From: Methylophilaceae bacterium
Lineage (GTDB): Bacteria > Pseudomonadota > Gammaproteobacteria > Burkholderiales > Methylophilaceae
Reading direction: 5' to 3'
Length of the DNA: 10,094 nt
Assembly: GCA_006844635.1 (NCBI GenBank)
Contig: SPJO01000180.1
Span: 1 to 10,094 of the forward strand
The translations under genes were made by a program, and so were the position numbers. Under the pieces are notes generated by a model. That model was not told the DNA's origin. It did no database searches and saw nothing but the letters and a program-made list of their open reading frames with translations. Positions within the stretch are counted from its first letter, which is position 1. Every line of letters begins with the position of its first letter. Of the stretch, positions 1-7,353 are shown piece by piece.

Positions 1-4
1 AATT

Positions 5-802
5 ATGGCCATACCAATTAACAACGCCAACGATATTGAAAAAATGCGCATCGCAGGCAAGCTTGCCTCTGAAGTGCTTGATTACATTACACCTTTTGTC
101 AAACAAGGTGTTACGACAGAAGAACTTGATCGCCTATGCCACGCGTACATCGTGAATGTGCAAGAAGCGATTCCAGCGCCCTTAAATTATGCGCCAGATG
201 GTCACACACCCTACCCCAAATCCATCTGCACATCTGTAAATCACCAGATTTGTCATGGCGTACCAGGCGAAAAAAAGCTAAAAAATGGCGACATCATCAA
301 CATTGATATCACCGTGATTAAAGACGGATATCATGGCGACACCTCGCGCATGTTTCATGTTGGTGAAACGTCTATTCAAGCAAAACGCTTATCAGAACTA
401 ACTTATCAAGCAATGTGGCATGGCATCCAACAAGTGAAACCAGGTGCAACACTAGGTGATATTGGTCATGCAATCCAAAACTTTACTGAGAAAAATGGCT
501 TTAGTGTTGTGAGAGAGTTTTGTGGTCATGGTATTGGCAAAAAGTTTCACGACGAGCCACAAGTATTACATTACGGCAGACCGAACTCAGGCGTCACTTT
601 AAAGGAAGGGATGATTTTCACGATCGAGCCAATGATTAATGCTGGCAAGCGCGACATTAAGCATATGCCAGACGGCTGGACTGTTGTCACTAAAGACAGA
701 AGCCTGTCTGCACAATGGGAACATACCATTCTAGTCACGAACACTGGCTTTGAAGTCTTAACTGTTTCAGCAGGCACGCCAGCAGCTCCCACATTACAAT
801 AA
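5..802 (+). CDS. map: Methionine aminopeptidase, type I
   Basis: Cytosolic metalloenzyme that removes the initiator methionine from nascent proteins when the second residue is small. The 265-aa product is full length for the type I family, with the pita-bread fold and no N-terminal zinc-finger extension. All expected catalytic and metal-binding residues are visible by motif: His84 (ICHG), Asp101 (NIDITV), Asp112 (HGDTS), His175 (GHGIG), His182, Glu208 (TIEPM) and Glu239 (QWEHT). The start is an ATG only 4 nt from the window edge, so its ribosome binding site and promoter cannot be seen. An alanine-rich C-terminal tail follows the conserved core. It lies 36 nt ahead of glnD on the same strand and probably shares a transcript with it. 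The wording of the motifs is closest, from memory, to betaproteobacterial enzymes. Identification is secure. Confidence 0.97.
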   Translation: MAIPINNANDIEKMRIAGKLASEVLDYITPFVKQGVTTEELDRLCHAYIVNVQEAIPAPLNYAPDGHTPYPKSICTSVNHQICHGVPGEKKLKNGDIINIDITVIKDGYHGDTSRMFHVGETSIQAKRLSELTYQAMWHGIQQVKPGATLGDIGHAIQNFTEKNGFSVVREFCGHGIGKKFHDEPQVLHYGRPNSGVTLKEGMIFTIEPMINAGKRDIKHMPDGWTVVTKDRSLSAQWEHTILVTNTGFEVLTVSAGTPAAPTLQ

Positions 803-838
803 ACGCCTTAACAGCATACTTTAGGTCATCACCACATC

Positions 839-3421
839 ATGTCGATAGAAACAATTAAAGCTTGGCGCACAGCGTTAAAAACAGCACAAAGTCAGCTAGA
901 GCAAGCATTCTTTGAAAATCTTAACCCAGCAAAGCTATTAAAAGAACACACGAAACTCATCGATCAACTACTGGTGGATGTTTGGCAAGAAAGCGGTTTA
1001 ACACAAGAAGTATGCTTAATTGCGGTTGGTGGCTATGGTCGCGAAGAACTTTTTCCACACTCTGACATCGACTTATTAATCTTAGTGCCTGACCATGTCT
1101 CGGAAGAGCAAAACAAGCAAATAGAAACTTTAATTGGTGTATTTTGGGATTTAGGCCTAAATATTGGCCATAGCGTCCGAAGCTTGCAAGAGTGCATTGA
1201 TGAAGCGAGTGACGATGCAACTATCCAGACCAATTTATTAGAAGCGCGCTACTTATGCGGAAGCGAAACGACCTATAGCGATTTTTCAATAAAAATTAGT
1301 CAGCAGCTTGATCCCGCTAGCTTTTTAGAAGCTAAAATTGCTGAACAAAAAAGCCGCCATAAGAAATCAAATAGCACAGGCTACAATCTAGAGCCCAATA
1401 TTAAAGAAAGTCCAGGTGGGCTGCGCGACTTACACGCCATATTATGGCTGGCACAAAGCCAAGGGCTTGGTAACACATGGGCCGCTTTAGCTAAAAACGG
1501 CGTTATCAATAAAACCGAGCTGAGTGCCATCAAGAAGCACGAGCGTAACCTCAACACTTTGCGCATTCGCTTGCACTACCTAGCAAAACGCAGTGAAGAT
1601 AGACTGCTGTTTGACTTTCAAAATGAGCTCGCTGCTAACCTTGGCTTAAAAAACACAAGTAGCAAACGGGCAAGTGAACAACTCATGCAAAGTTATTATC
1701 GCAGCGTCCGTTACATCATGGTCATGAATGAAATACTAACCAAGGCCTTTGCGAATGCGAATATGGCCAACGAGCCTAAAACAGTTGTTAATGATGATTT
1801 TGTTGCACAAAATGGTTTTCTAGAAGCCATCTCTGCGGATTTATTTGAACAAAGACCAAGTGCTATTTTTGAGTCATTTTTATTATTACAAACAAAAACA
1901 GGGCTAACAGGCTTTGGACCGAACTTAATCAGACAGATACTAGACGCGAACAAGCTAATTACTAAAACGTTTAGAGAGTCATCCGAGAATCAGCAACTAT
2001 TTCTAACAATACTGAAACAAAAGGTTGGTGTACACCATAGCATTCAACGCATGAGCCGTTATGGTGTTTTGGGTCAATATATACCAGCATTTGGTAAAAT
2101 AACCGGACAAATGCAACATGATTTATTCCATGTCTACACCGTTGATGCGCACACCATTAATGTGCTTGCCAACTTAAGGCGCTTTAGCAAACCTGAGCTT
2201 GAACATGAATTTCCTTTATGTAGTGAATTATTTGCGAAGTTTGAGAAACCATACCTACTCTACCTCACTGCGATCTTCCATGATATTGCTAAAGGCCGCG
2301 GCGGCGACCATTCAGAGCTTGGTAAAGTAGATGCAAAACGCTTCTGCCAAGCGCATCAGTTACCTCCTGAAGATACGGCACTGGTCGTGTGGCTAGTTGA
2401 AATGCACTTGCAATTGTCCAAAGTAGCGCAAAAATCAGACCTATCAGACCCAGCTGTCATCGCAGAGTTCGCCAAGCTAATGGAAACGGAATCACGCCTC
2501 ACAGCGCTGTATTTGTTTACAGTATCTGATGTGCGTGGCACCAGTCCTACTGTTTGGAACGCTTGGAAAGCCCAATTGCTAGAAAGCTTATTCCTGGAAA
2601 CTAGAAAAGTGCTGAACGACAAAACGTTCACAGTTGCTAGCGCGCTTGAGGATCGTCAAGCAGAGGCTGCGAAGCAACTCAAGAAATATGACTTGGAAGC
2701 AGAAGCATATCAACAGTTTTGGGATGTTGTAGGCGAGGAATATTTCTCTCGCTATAACAGCCATGAAATTGCTTGGCAAACAAGACTACTGATTCCGCAT
2801 GTAAATACAGAAAGTCCTATTGTGCGCTCACACTTAAATCGAGAAGGCAAAGGGATCGAAGTCATGGTTTACGCACCTAATCAACAAGATCTATTTGCTA
2901 GAATCTGCAACTTCTTTGACCGGATTGGTTACTGTATTGGTGAAGCCAGGGTTTACACGACCAGTCATGATTATGCGCTAAACACATTCCTCATCCTAGA
3001 AGATGCAATAGCAACGGAAGTCAGCTATTCAGGCTTGATTAAACACATTGAAGAAAACCTGCAAGAGAAAATAATAACCACAAGCCCTGCTGAAGGCCCA
3101 ATCAAAGGCCGAATTGATCGCCAGGTCAAACACATGCCGATTAAAACGACCGTGACCTTTGAAACGGAGCTGGAAAGCAATTACCAAATGCTAGATATTG
3201 TCACAGGTGACCGCCCAGGCCTATTAGCCAGCGTTGCATTTATCTTCCTTGAACATCAAGTAGAGATACATAATGCAAAAATCAATACACTCGGCAACCG
3301 CGCTGAAGACACATTCTTAATTTCTAATAAACAGGACGAGCCACTGAGTGCAGATCAAATGCGCGACTTAAAAACAGCGTTAGAGACGCGTCTCAATGCC
3401 GAAGTGGCTAATGCTAACTAA
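839..3421 (+). CDS. glnD: Bifunctional PII uridylyltransferase / uridylyl-removing enzyme
   Basis: Nitrogen-status sensor that adds UMP to PII proteins (GlnB/GlnK) when glutamine is low and removes it when glutamine is high. The 860 aa cover the complete four-domain layout. The nucleotidyltransferase domain has GGYGRE at about residues 64-69 and metal-binding Asp76 and Asp78 in the SDID motif. The family signature SPGGLRDLH is at about 191-199. The HD phosphohydrolase domain has FHDIAKGRGGDHSELG at about 480-495, with His481/Asp482, preceded by FHVYTVDAH near 430-438. Two C-terminal ACT domains (about 673-740 and 785-855, the second with DRPGLL at 791-796) bind glutamine. The ATG is the only in-frame start after the map stop. 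Its ribosome binding site is weak (AGGT with a 12-nt spacer), consistent with following map in an operon. Its last 8 nt overlap the converging cupin gene. No truncation or missing motif was seen. Confidence 0.97.
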   Translation: MSIETIKAWRTALKTAQSQLEQAFFENLNPAKLLKEHTKLIDQLLVDVWQESGLTQEVCLIAVGGYGREELFPHSDIDLLILVPDHVSEEQNKQIETLIGVFWDLGLNIGHSVRSLQECIDEASDDATIQTNLLEARYLCGSETTYSDFSIKISQQLDPASFLEAKIAEQKSRHKKSNSTGYNLEPNIKESPGGLRDLHAILWLAQSQGLGNTWAALAKNGVINKTELSAIKKHERNLNTLRIRLHYLAKRSEDRLLFDFQNELAANLGLKNTSSKRASEQLMQSYYRSVRYIMVMNEILTKAFANANMANEPKTVVNDDFVAQNGFLEAISADLFEQRPSAIFESFLLLQTKTGLTGFGPNLIRQILDANKLITKTFRESSENQQLFLTILKQKVGVHHSIQRMSRYGVLGQYIPAFGKITGQMQHDLFHVYTVDAHTINVLANLRRFSKPELEHEFPLCSELFAKFEKPYLLYLTAIFHDIAKGRGGDHSELGKVDAKRFCQAHQLPPEDTALVVWLVEMHLQLSKVAQKSDLSDPAVIAEFAKLMETESRLTALYLFTVSDVRGTSPTVWNAWKAQLLESLFLETRKVLNDKTFTVASALEDRQAEAAKQLKKYDLEAEAYQQFWDVVGEEYFSRYNSHEIAWQTRLLIPHVNTESPIVRSHLNREGKGIEVMVYAPNQQDLFARICNFFDRIGYCIGEARVYTTSHDYALNTFLILEDAIATEVSYSGLIKHIEENLQEKIITTSPAEGPIKGRIDRQVKHMPIKTTVTFETELESNYQMLDIVTGDRPGLLASVAFIFLEHQVEIHNAKINTLGNRAEDTFLISNKQDEPLSADQMRDLKTALETRLNAEVANAN

Positions 3422-3683
3422 ACTGGTAATGTTTGTGCAGTGCTTTTTTTACATCCCAAACACAAGATAAACCTTTGGGGAAAGTCACTAAATCACCTGT
3501 GCCAAAACTCACTGGTTGACCGCCATCAGGCGTAACAGTCACTTCGCCCTCGAGAATATAAGCCACTTCTTGACTGTCATAATGCCACGGGAATGTTGAC
3601 ACTTCTTTTGACCATGTAGGCCAACCCTTTACGCCAAGCGCGAGCAGCGTTTCTTCGCTCGGCTTTTCCACTTTAACTGTCAT
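3414..3683 (-). CDS. Small single-domain cupin (Cupin_3 / DUF861, TM1112-like)
   Basis: An 89-aa single beta-barrel cupin, probably cytosolic because no signal peptide is present. Length and sequence closely recall the structurally solved but functionally unassigned Thermotoga TM1112 protein: the EKP start, the WP.W.KEVS segment, the YILEGEV strand, the GDLVTFPKGL turn and a KHY ending. Cupin motif 1 is atypical, with WHYD and Glu39 instead of the usual HxH, as is normal for the Cupin_3 group, so metal binding is uncertain. TTG and GTG codons lie directly upstream in frame (to 3689). The ATG at 3683 is preferred because AGAGGG sits 7 nt before it and gives exactly the family length. It lies 25 nt downstream of the acetyltransferase gene, so it may be last in the polysaccharide operon. 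The gene content does not link it to sugar chemistry. It overlaps the end of glnD by 8 nt. Fold assignment is strong, function unknown. Confidence 0.88.
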   Translation of the reverse strand: MTVKVEKPSEETLLALGVKGWPTWSKEVSTFPWHYDSQEVAYILEGEVTVTPDGGQPVSFGTGDLVTFPKGLSCVWDVKKALHKHYQFS

Positions 3684-3690
3684 CACCAAG

Positions 3691-3696
3691 CCCTCT
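3691..3696 (-). promoter_or_regulatory. Ribosome binding site of the cupin gene (decides the start)
   Basis: On the minus strand this reads AGAGGG, the best Shine-Dalgarno match noticed in the window. The spacer is 7 nt to the ATG at 3683, 4 nt to the in-frame GTG and only 1 nt to the in-frame TTG at 3689. It therefore supports the ATG and an 89-aa product. Confidence 0.7.
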
Positions 3697-3708
3697 TTAA
3701 CATGATTT

Positions 3709-4314
3709 TTAGGCAGTTGCCTTTTTTAAAAATGTGTCGTAATCCGTATTAATAACGTAGTCAGATGCACCTTTATCCGATATTACTTTACTAGGATTGC
3801 CAACAACTACCGCATTGTCTGGGATATCTTTAGTTACAACCGCATTACCGCCAATCACAACATTATTGCCTATTGTAATTTTACCAATCAACAATGCCCC
3901 CGGGCCAACATACACGCCATCCTTAAGAGTAGGCGCCCCTTGCTTTTCCCCTCGCCGAGTAAAGCCGAGCGTTACGCCGTGACAAAGCACAACATTTCTT
4001 CCTATTATGCTGTGTTGACTAAAGGTCGTACCGAATACATGCCGAAACTCAAAACCAGGCCCGACGGTAGCTCTATAATTAATATCAGTAACTAACGTCC
4101 ACTTATAATAACTGTAAACAAGCTTTGGTAGGAAAAGCAACAAGCTATTACCTTGGAAATGATTCGCCACGCGAAACCAAAAGGTGAATTTGAAACCTTT
4201 ATTTGTAAGTAAATTTCTTAACAAGGCAAGGTTTGAGATCTCACCATTATAGCGATATAGATCGCTTTTTATTAAGTAAATTAAATGCTGAATACTACCG
4301 TTTGATTTTTGCAT
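3709..4314 (-). CDS. Serine acetyltransferase-like polysaccharide O-acetyltransferase (left-handed beta-helix)
   Basis: Predicted cytosolic acetyl-CoA-dependent acyltransferase of the CysE/WcaB-like hexapeptide-repeat family. The 201-203 aa product has a short N-terminal helical part (about 1-85, with FWFRVANHF and YYKW segments common to capsule-cluster members). A left-handed beta-helix follows, with imperfect hexapeptides such as IGRNVV, VYVGPG, ITIGNN and VVIGGN, and a closing VVGNPSKVI. A His in RHVFG (about 93) matches the catalytic His of CysE. The CysE second active-site His region (RHPKI) reads GAPTL here, so the acceptor is more likely a glycan than free serine; this is inference. 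The N-terminal SAT helical domain of true CysE is missing. Two ATGs compete, at 4320 and 4314. The latter has AGAG with a 7-nt spacer and is preferred. Both lie inside the 3' end of the preceding GT4 gene, so translation is probably coupled. Confidence 0.85.
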   Translation of the reverse strand: MQKSNGSIQHLIYLIKSDLYRYNGEISNLALLRNLLTNKGFKFTFWFRVANHFQGNSLLLFLPKLVYSYYKWTLVTDINYRATVGPGFEFRHVFGTTFSQHSIIGRNVVLCHGVTLGFTRRGEKQGAPTLKDGVYVGPGALLIGKITIGNNVVIGGNAVVTKDIPDNAVVVGNPSKVISDKGASDYVINTDYDTFLKKATA

Positions 4315-5362
4315 AAACATGCTCTAACTGAGGGATAACCGTCTGGTCGGAAAATGATTCTTTCACGCGCTTTTTGCCAGCTTTAGCTATCGCATTTCGA
4401 TATCTATCATCTAAACCGAGTTTAATTAACGCTGATGATAAGGCCGACTGGTCACCTGGTTCAATTAAAATACCATTTTCACCATTTTGTATAAGCTCAG
4501 GGATGCCACCAACTGTGGTCGTAACAACAGGCACTTCATATGACATGGCTTCTAATACACTCATGGGCAACCCTTCATTGTATGAAGGTAACACAAAGAC
4601 ATGTGCAAGTTCGAGAAACGATTGCTTTTCCACTTCATCAACCCAGCCTAAAAACTCAACTGCATGGCTAATACCTAGGCTGGCTGCCAACTGTTTTGAC
4701 TTCTCGATTTCTCCATTACCACCAATTAAGAGTTTTGCTGTTGGGCTTTTTTTCAGCACTTCGGGCCAGGCTTTCAATAAATCAAACACGCCTTTTCGCT
4801 CACCTAAAATACCCAAAAACAAAACATTAAAATCATCCTCACTTTTCTTTTTGCTTGCTCCTGTCGGCATCGTCACGTAATTATTAATGACGATGACATT
4901 GGCCTTCTCAGCAGCACCTAATATAAACGTTTTCCATGACTCTGATAAAACAAGCACAACATCTGTATTCTCTAGCGCCCACTTAACCAACCTTTTACCA
5001 CTATTAGGCAGCGCTTGATAAAAGGTCTTCATTTCAGACCCGTGCAAGTGCAATATAGATGGCACACCCAACAACCTGGCAGTGGTGATGAAAAGGTTTT
5101 TACGCCAAAAGCTGCCACGCATGGCTGCATGTACATGCATAAAAGAAACCTTGCCGCGTAAGATTAAATAAATCATCTGGAAATAAGCACTGGCTGCTGT
5201 TATTAACTTAATAAGCCAGCCGCCCTCACAGTGCGTCCACAACCACCTAAACTGCCACCGATCAAATAAGCCATCACGTTGATAAGCTTCTACTACTGAT
5301 CGCATCCCACCCCGTGCTTGTGTGCAAACCATTACAGGCGATTTAACTATCGTTTTATTCAT
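4295..5362 (-). CDS. Glycosyltransferase family 4 (GT-B fold), polysaccharide biosynthesis
   Basis: Retaining GT-B glycosyltransferase predicted to add a sugar from a nucleotide-sugar donor to a lipid-linked intermediate at the inner face of the cytoplasmic membrane. The 355-aa protein is normal length for GT4. The N-terminal acceptor domain carries a GGMRSVVEAY segment near 18-27, HVHAAMRGSF near 77-86 and HLHGSE near 105-110. The C-terminal donor domain starts near 178 with the typical FLGILGERKG, followed by LLIGGNGE (211-218) and the EX7E motif, with Glu263 in YNEGLPMSVLEAM and Glu271. Hydrophobic stretches around 50-70 probably help membrane contact. Start is an ATG 23 nt after the GT32 stop, with a GAAGAA-like ribosome binding site. 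Its 3' end overlaps the acetyltransferase gene. Donor and linkage cannot be read from sequence. Confidence 0.92.
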   Translation of the reverse strand: MNKTIVKSPVMVCTQARGGMRSVVEAYQRDGLFDRWQFRWLWTHCEGGWLIKLITAASAYFQMIYLILRGKVSFMHVHAAMRGSFWRKNLFITTARLLGVPSILHLHGSEMKTFYQALPNSGKRLVKWALENTDVVLVLSESWKTFILGAAEKANVIVINNYVTMPTGASKKKSEDDFNVLFLGILGERKGVFDLLKAWPEVLKKSPTAKLLIGGNGEIEKSKQLAASLGISHAVEFLGWVDEVEKQSFLELAHVFVLPSYNEGLPMSVLEAMSYEVPVVTTTVGGIPELIQNGENGILIEPGDQSALSSALIKLGLDDRYRNAIAKAGKKRVKESFSDQTVIPQLEHVYAKIKR

Positions 5363-5385
5363 TCCATTAATTCTTCATTTTATTG

Positions 5386-6300
5386 TCATGTTCTTTTCAG
5401 CACTTTTGCACTTCTTTTCCTATACTTCACATACCTTAATATTGGCGATACAAACCAATACACCACTTTCATCCACCATGACTGTTCCACAATAGGCTGA
5501 GCACTTTCAGTATAGTGCTTCTTCAGTATCTTATGATGCCGAAAGGCCAGTCCTTTCGCTTCATAAATGCTATATTCAAAACCAATATCTTCATTAGAAT
5601 TTAATTGGCGGCTTGACCACTTCTGTTTCACGGCATGAATTGCTAATGTGTATGCAATAGGACCTGTAACACTTAACACTCCCCAACCACCGACATGATG
5701 CAGTATAGGGTTGTAGCATACGATATTGTTGCTTACATTTTCTATGACAGCTTTTAAATATGGGTGCCCTTTAGCCGATATGATAAACCACTGTTGAAAC
5801 TCGCCTTTGCTGCTTACTTTGGTCACAGGCTTATGAAGCCCCATTCCCTCATGAATCTCTCCAACTGCGTTTTTCCAATGGGATAACACATACAAATCAT
5901 CATCATTAATTACCTCGTCGAGGGGTTGTTTTATTGTACTTTTCAAGTCCAAATAAACACCACCCTCGTTATATAACAACAGATACCTAAAAAAATCAGC
6001 TTTAGCAGCACCATAAGCTGGTGAAATGCGTTCATATAAATTAATTAATGCTGGGTAGTGGCTATTTATATACGTTTTAACTGCCGCTTCATCATAAAGC
6101 CGGTATTCCCAAGTAGGATTTAATGCTTTTAGCTTACTGATGTTGTCATTAATCTCTTGTGGGAAACCAGCGTAATTAATTGCAATTTGATGAATCACTT
6201 TTGGTACCTTTTTACCGAAAGCTCGCTCTTCTACAAACCCATAATCTGCTGGTTTATTCAATGTGTCCCGTAAGTTTTTTATCGTGTTTATTATCTCCAT
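5386..6300 (-). CDS. Glycosyltransferase family 32 (Och1/capsular-type, GT-A fold)
   Basis: Predicted glycosyltransferase of the Gly_transf_sug (PF04488) type, related to yeast Och1 and bacterial capsule enzymes. The 304 aa show the family pattern in order: VPKVIHQI at about 32-39, NPTWEYRLYDE at 61-71, AAKADFFRYLLLYNEGG at 98-114, then VYLDLK at 115-120. The last block is where family members usually have DXD. Here it reads Asp118-Leu-Lys120, so the second acidic residue is absent. HHVGGWG and VTGPIAY (about 201-216) fit the later conserved region. The C-terminus (about 275-304) has a WWMKVVYWFVSPIL stretch followed by a strongly basic tail, probably for membrane attachment. The ATG lies 3 nt after the lyase stop with no clear Shine-Dalgarno, suggesting translational coupling. 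Sugar specificity is unknown. Confidence 0.88.
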   Translation of the reverse strand: MEIINTIKNLRDTLNKPADYGFVEERAFGKKVPKVIHQIAINYAGFPQEINDNISKLKALNPTWEYRLYDEAAVKTYINSHYPALINLYERISPAYGAAKADFFRYLLLYNEGGVYLDLKSTIKQPLDEVINDDDLYVLSHWKNAVGEIHEGMGLHKPVTKVSSKGEFQQWFIISAKGHPYLKAVIENVSNNIVCYNPILHHVGGWGVLSVTGPIAYTLAIHAVKQKWSSRQLNSNEDIGFEYSIYEAKGLAFRHHKILKKHYTESAQPIVEQSWWMKVVYWFVSPILRYVKYRKRSAKVLKRT

Positions 6301-6303
6301 CGC

Positions 6304-7353
6304 TTAATCTACAATCAACCCTGAAGCACCAAAAGCAGCGTTAGCTACTTCATCAAAATCAGTCCCCCTAACAACTGGCCCCAACCATAAAACATTAGTT
6401 TGCTTGGGAGAGGTTGATCTGTAATAGCCCACACGCCAATAATGTACGATATTATCTATAGAACAGGAAGGACAACTCACCAAATCCGTCGGAATATGTT
6501 TTGTCGTTTGCAGGGTCGGGATCTTAGATAACTGCAGCATAGTTTTAAAGTTTTTTTCATTATGATTTCGACGATATACTTTCACATGACCGCTATTATC
6601 TTCTGTCCATAAAACATCTAAAATAAACTGCACCCACTGCCCTCTATTCAACCGCCCATTTTCAAACGAAAAGGATTGGTTATCTTTCTTACGAAACTCT
6701 TTTTTCCCTGCACGGCTATTCGAAACAAATTGCATCAACTCCCCTGCATTCATTTCCAGTGCAAACTTACTTCCCGCAGTAAACATTAACGCTGGTGGTG
6801 AGTTAAATGCATTAGGGCTATGTAATTGCATAAATGAACCCCACTTTACATGCCATTTGTCAGCACCCTCTGCTTTCGGTGGCAGCCAATCCTTGCTAAC
6901 TTTTACAGATATTGCATAGAACTCGCGACCACTTTGCTTGGTAACTGGTAACTTTTGATAATCATCTCCCAGCATTTTATACATTTCAGCACGCTCACCA
7001 CTATGTGCCCTTCTATGATCTCCAGAGCGCACTTCAAACCTAGCAACCACCCCTTGATGAGGGCTAGTTAAATCTTTTTCCAGCTGGATACGCTCTGGTG
7101 CATGGCTTGTATTAAATATCCATAGATGTGGCGCTGGTTTCCCTGGCCAGAAAGCCGTAAAATCAGTCCAGCCATCGACTTTCGTTGGTTTGCCTAACGG
7201 TTTACCATTCTTCCATCCAGTTTCATCATAAAAGGGACCGATGTAATTTGCCCAGTCACCATGAAATAAAATTTCCGCATGCGCTTTTGTAAACGTCAGT
7301 AGGCAAACCAAACAGGCAAAAGTCGCTTTGATGAGTTGCATTTTAAAGTCCAT
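6304..7353 (-). CDS. Exported polysaccharide lyase (PF14099 / heparin lyase I- and PL20-like)
   Basis: Predicted periplasmic or secreted enzyme that cleaves a uronic-acid-containing polysaccharide by beta-elimination. The N-terminus is a signal peptide with a hydrophobic core and an AHA site before Glu27. The mature part follows the jelly-roll lyase pattern: RFEVRSGD...GERAEM (about 105-124), an ISVKVSKDW strand (148-156), QLH near 176-178 in place of the usual QWH, SPPALMF (185-191), RGQWVQFILDVLW (237-249) and WRVGYYRS (306-313). There are only two cysteines in the mature chain, as CPSC at 294-297. The ATG at 7353 overlaps the previous stop as TAATG. An ATG at 7341 with GGA 7 nt upstream would give a more typical signal peptide start. 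Sitting between glycosyltransferase genes it likely acts on the operon's own product, as AlgL does for alginate; that is inference. Exact substrate unknown. Confidence 0.82.
   Translation of the reverse strand: MDFKMQLIKATFACLVCLLTFTKAHAEILFHGDWANYIGPFYDETGWKNGKPLGKPTKVDGWTDFTAFWPGKPAPHLWIFNTSHAPERIQLEKDLTSPHQGVVARFEVRSGDHRRAHSGERAEMYKMLGDDYQKLPVTKQSGREFYAISVKVSKDWLPPKAEGADKWHVKWGSFMQLHSPNAFNSPPALMFTAGSKFALEMNAGELMQFVSNSRAGKKEFRKKDNQSFSFENGRLNRGQWVQFILDVLWTEDNSGHVKVYRRNHNEKNFKTMLQLSKIPTLQTTKHIPTDLVSCPSCSIDNIVHYWRVGYYRSTSPKQTNVLWLGPVVRGTDFDEVANAAFGASGLIVD

Noticed and set aside
2356..2631. Minus-strand open frame of 91 aa inside glnD.
   Set aside because: It lies antisense to the HD-domain region of an intact glnD and shows no recognisable protein pattern.
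3383..3394. Perfect 12-nt palindrome GAGACGCGTCTC inside the end of glnD, considered as a terminator or operator.
   Set aside because: It has no loop, no adjacent T-run on either strand and lies in well-conserved coding frame. A single palindrome of this size is expected by chance.
3436..3449. GCAGTGC followed by seven T on the plus strand, considered as a glnD terminator.
   Set aside because: The preceding bases cannot form a real stem, and the T-run is simply the Lys-Lys codons of the cupin gene on the other strand.
4374..4880. Plus-strand open frame of 168 aa opposite the GT4 gene.
   Set aside because: It is an antisense shadow of a gene with clear family motifs, has low-complexity Ser/Pro-rich composition and no recognisable domain.
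5318..5500. Plus-strand open frame of 60 aa spanning the junction of the GT32 and GT4 genes.
   Set aside because: It overlaps two well-supported genes on the other strand, has no ribosome binding site that I can see and no family resemblance.
7297..7341. Possible lipoprotein signal in the lyase (cysteines at residues 14 and 17).
   Set aside because: The cysteines sit within the hydrophobic core, not after it, and an AHA-type signal peptidase I site follows at residues 24-26.
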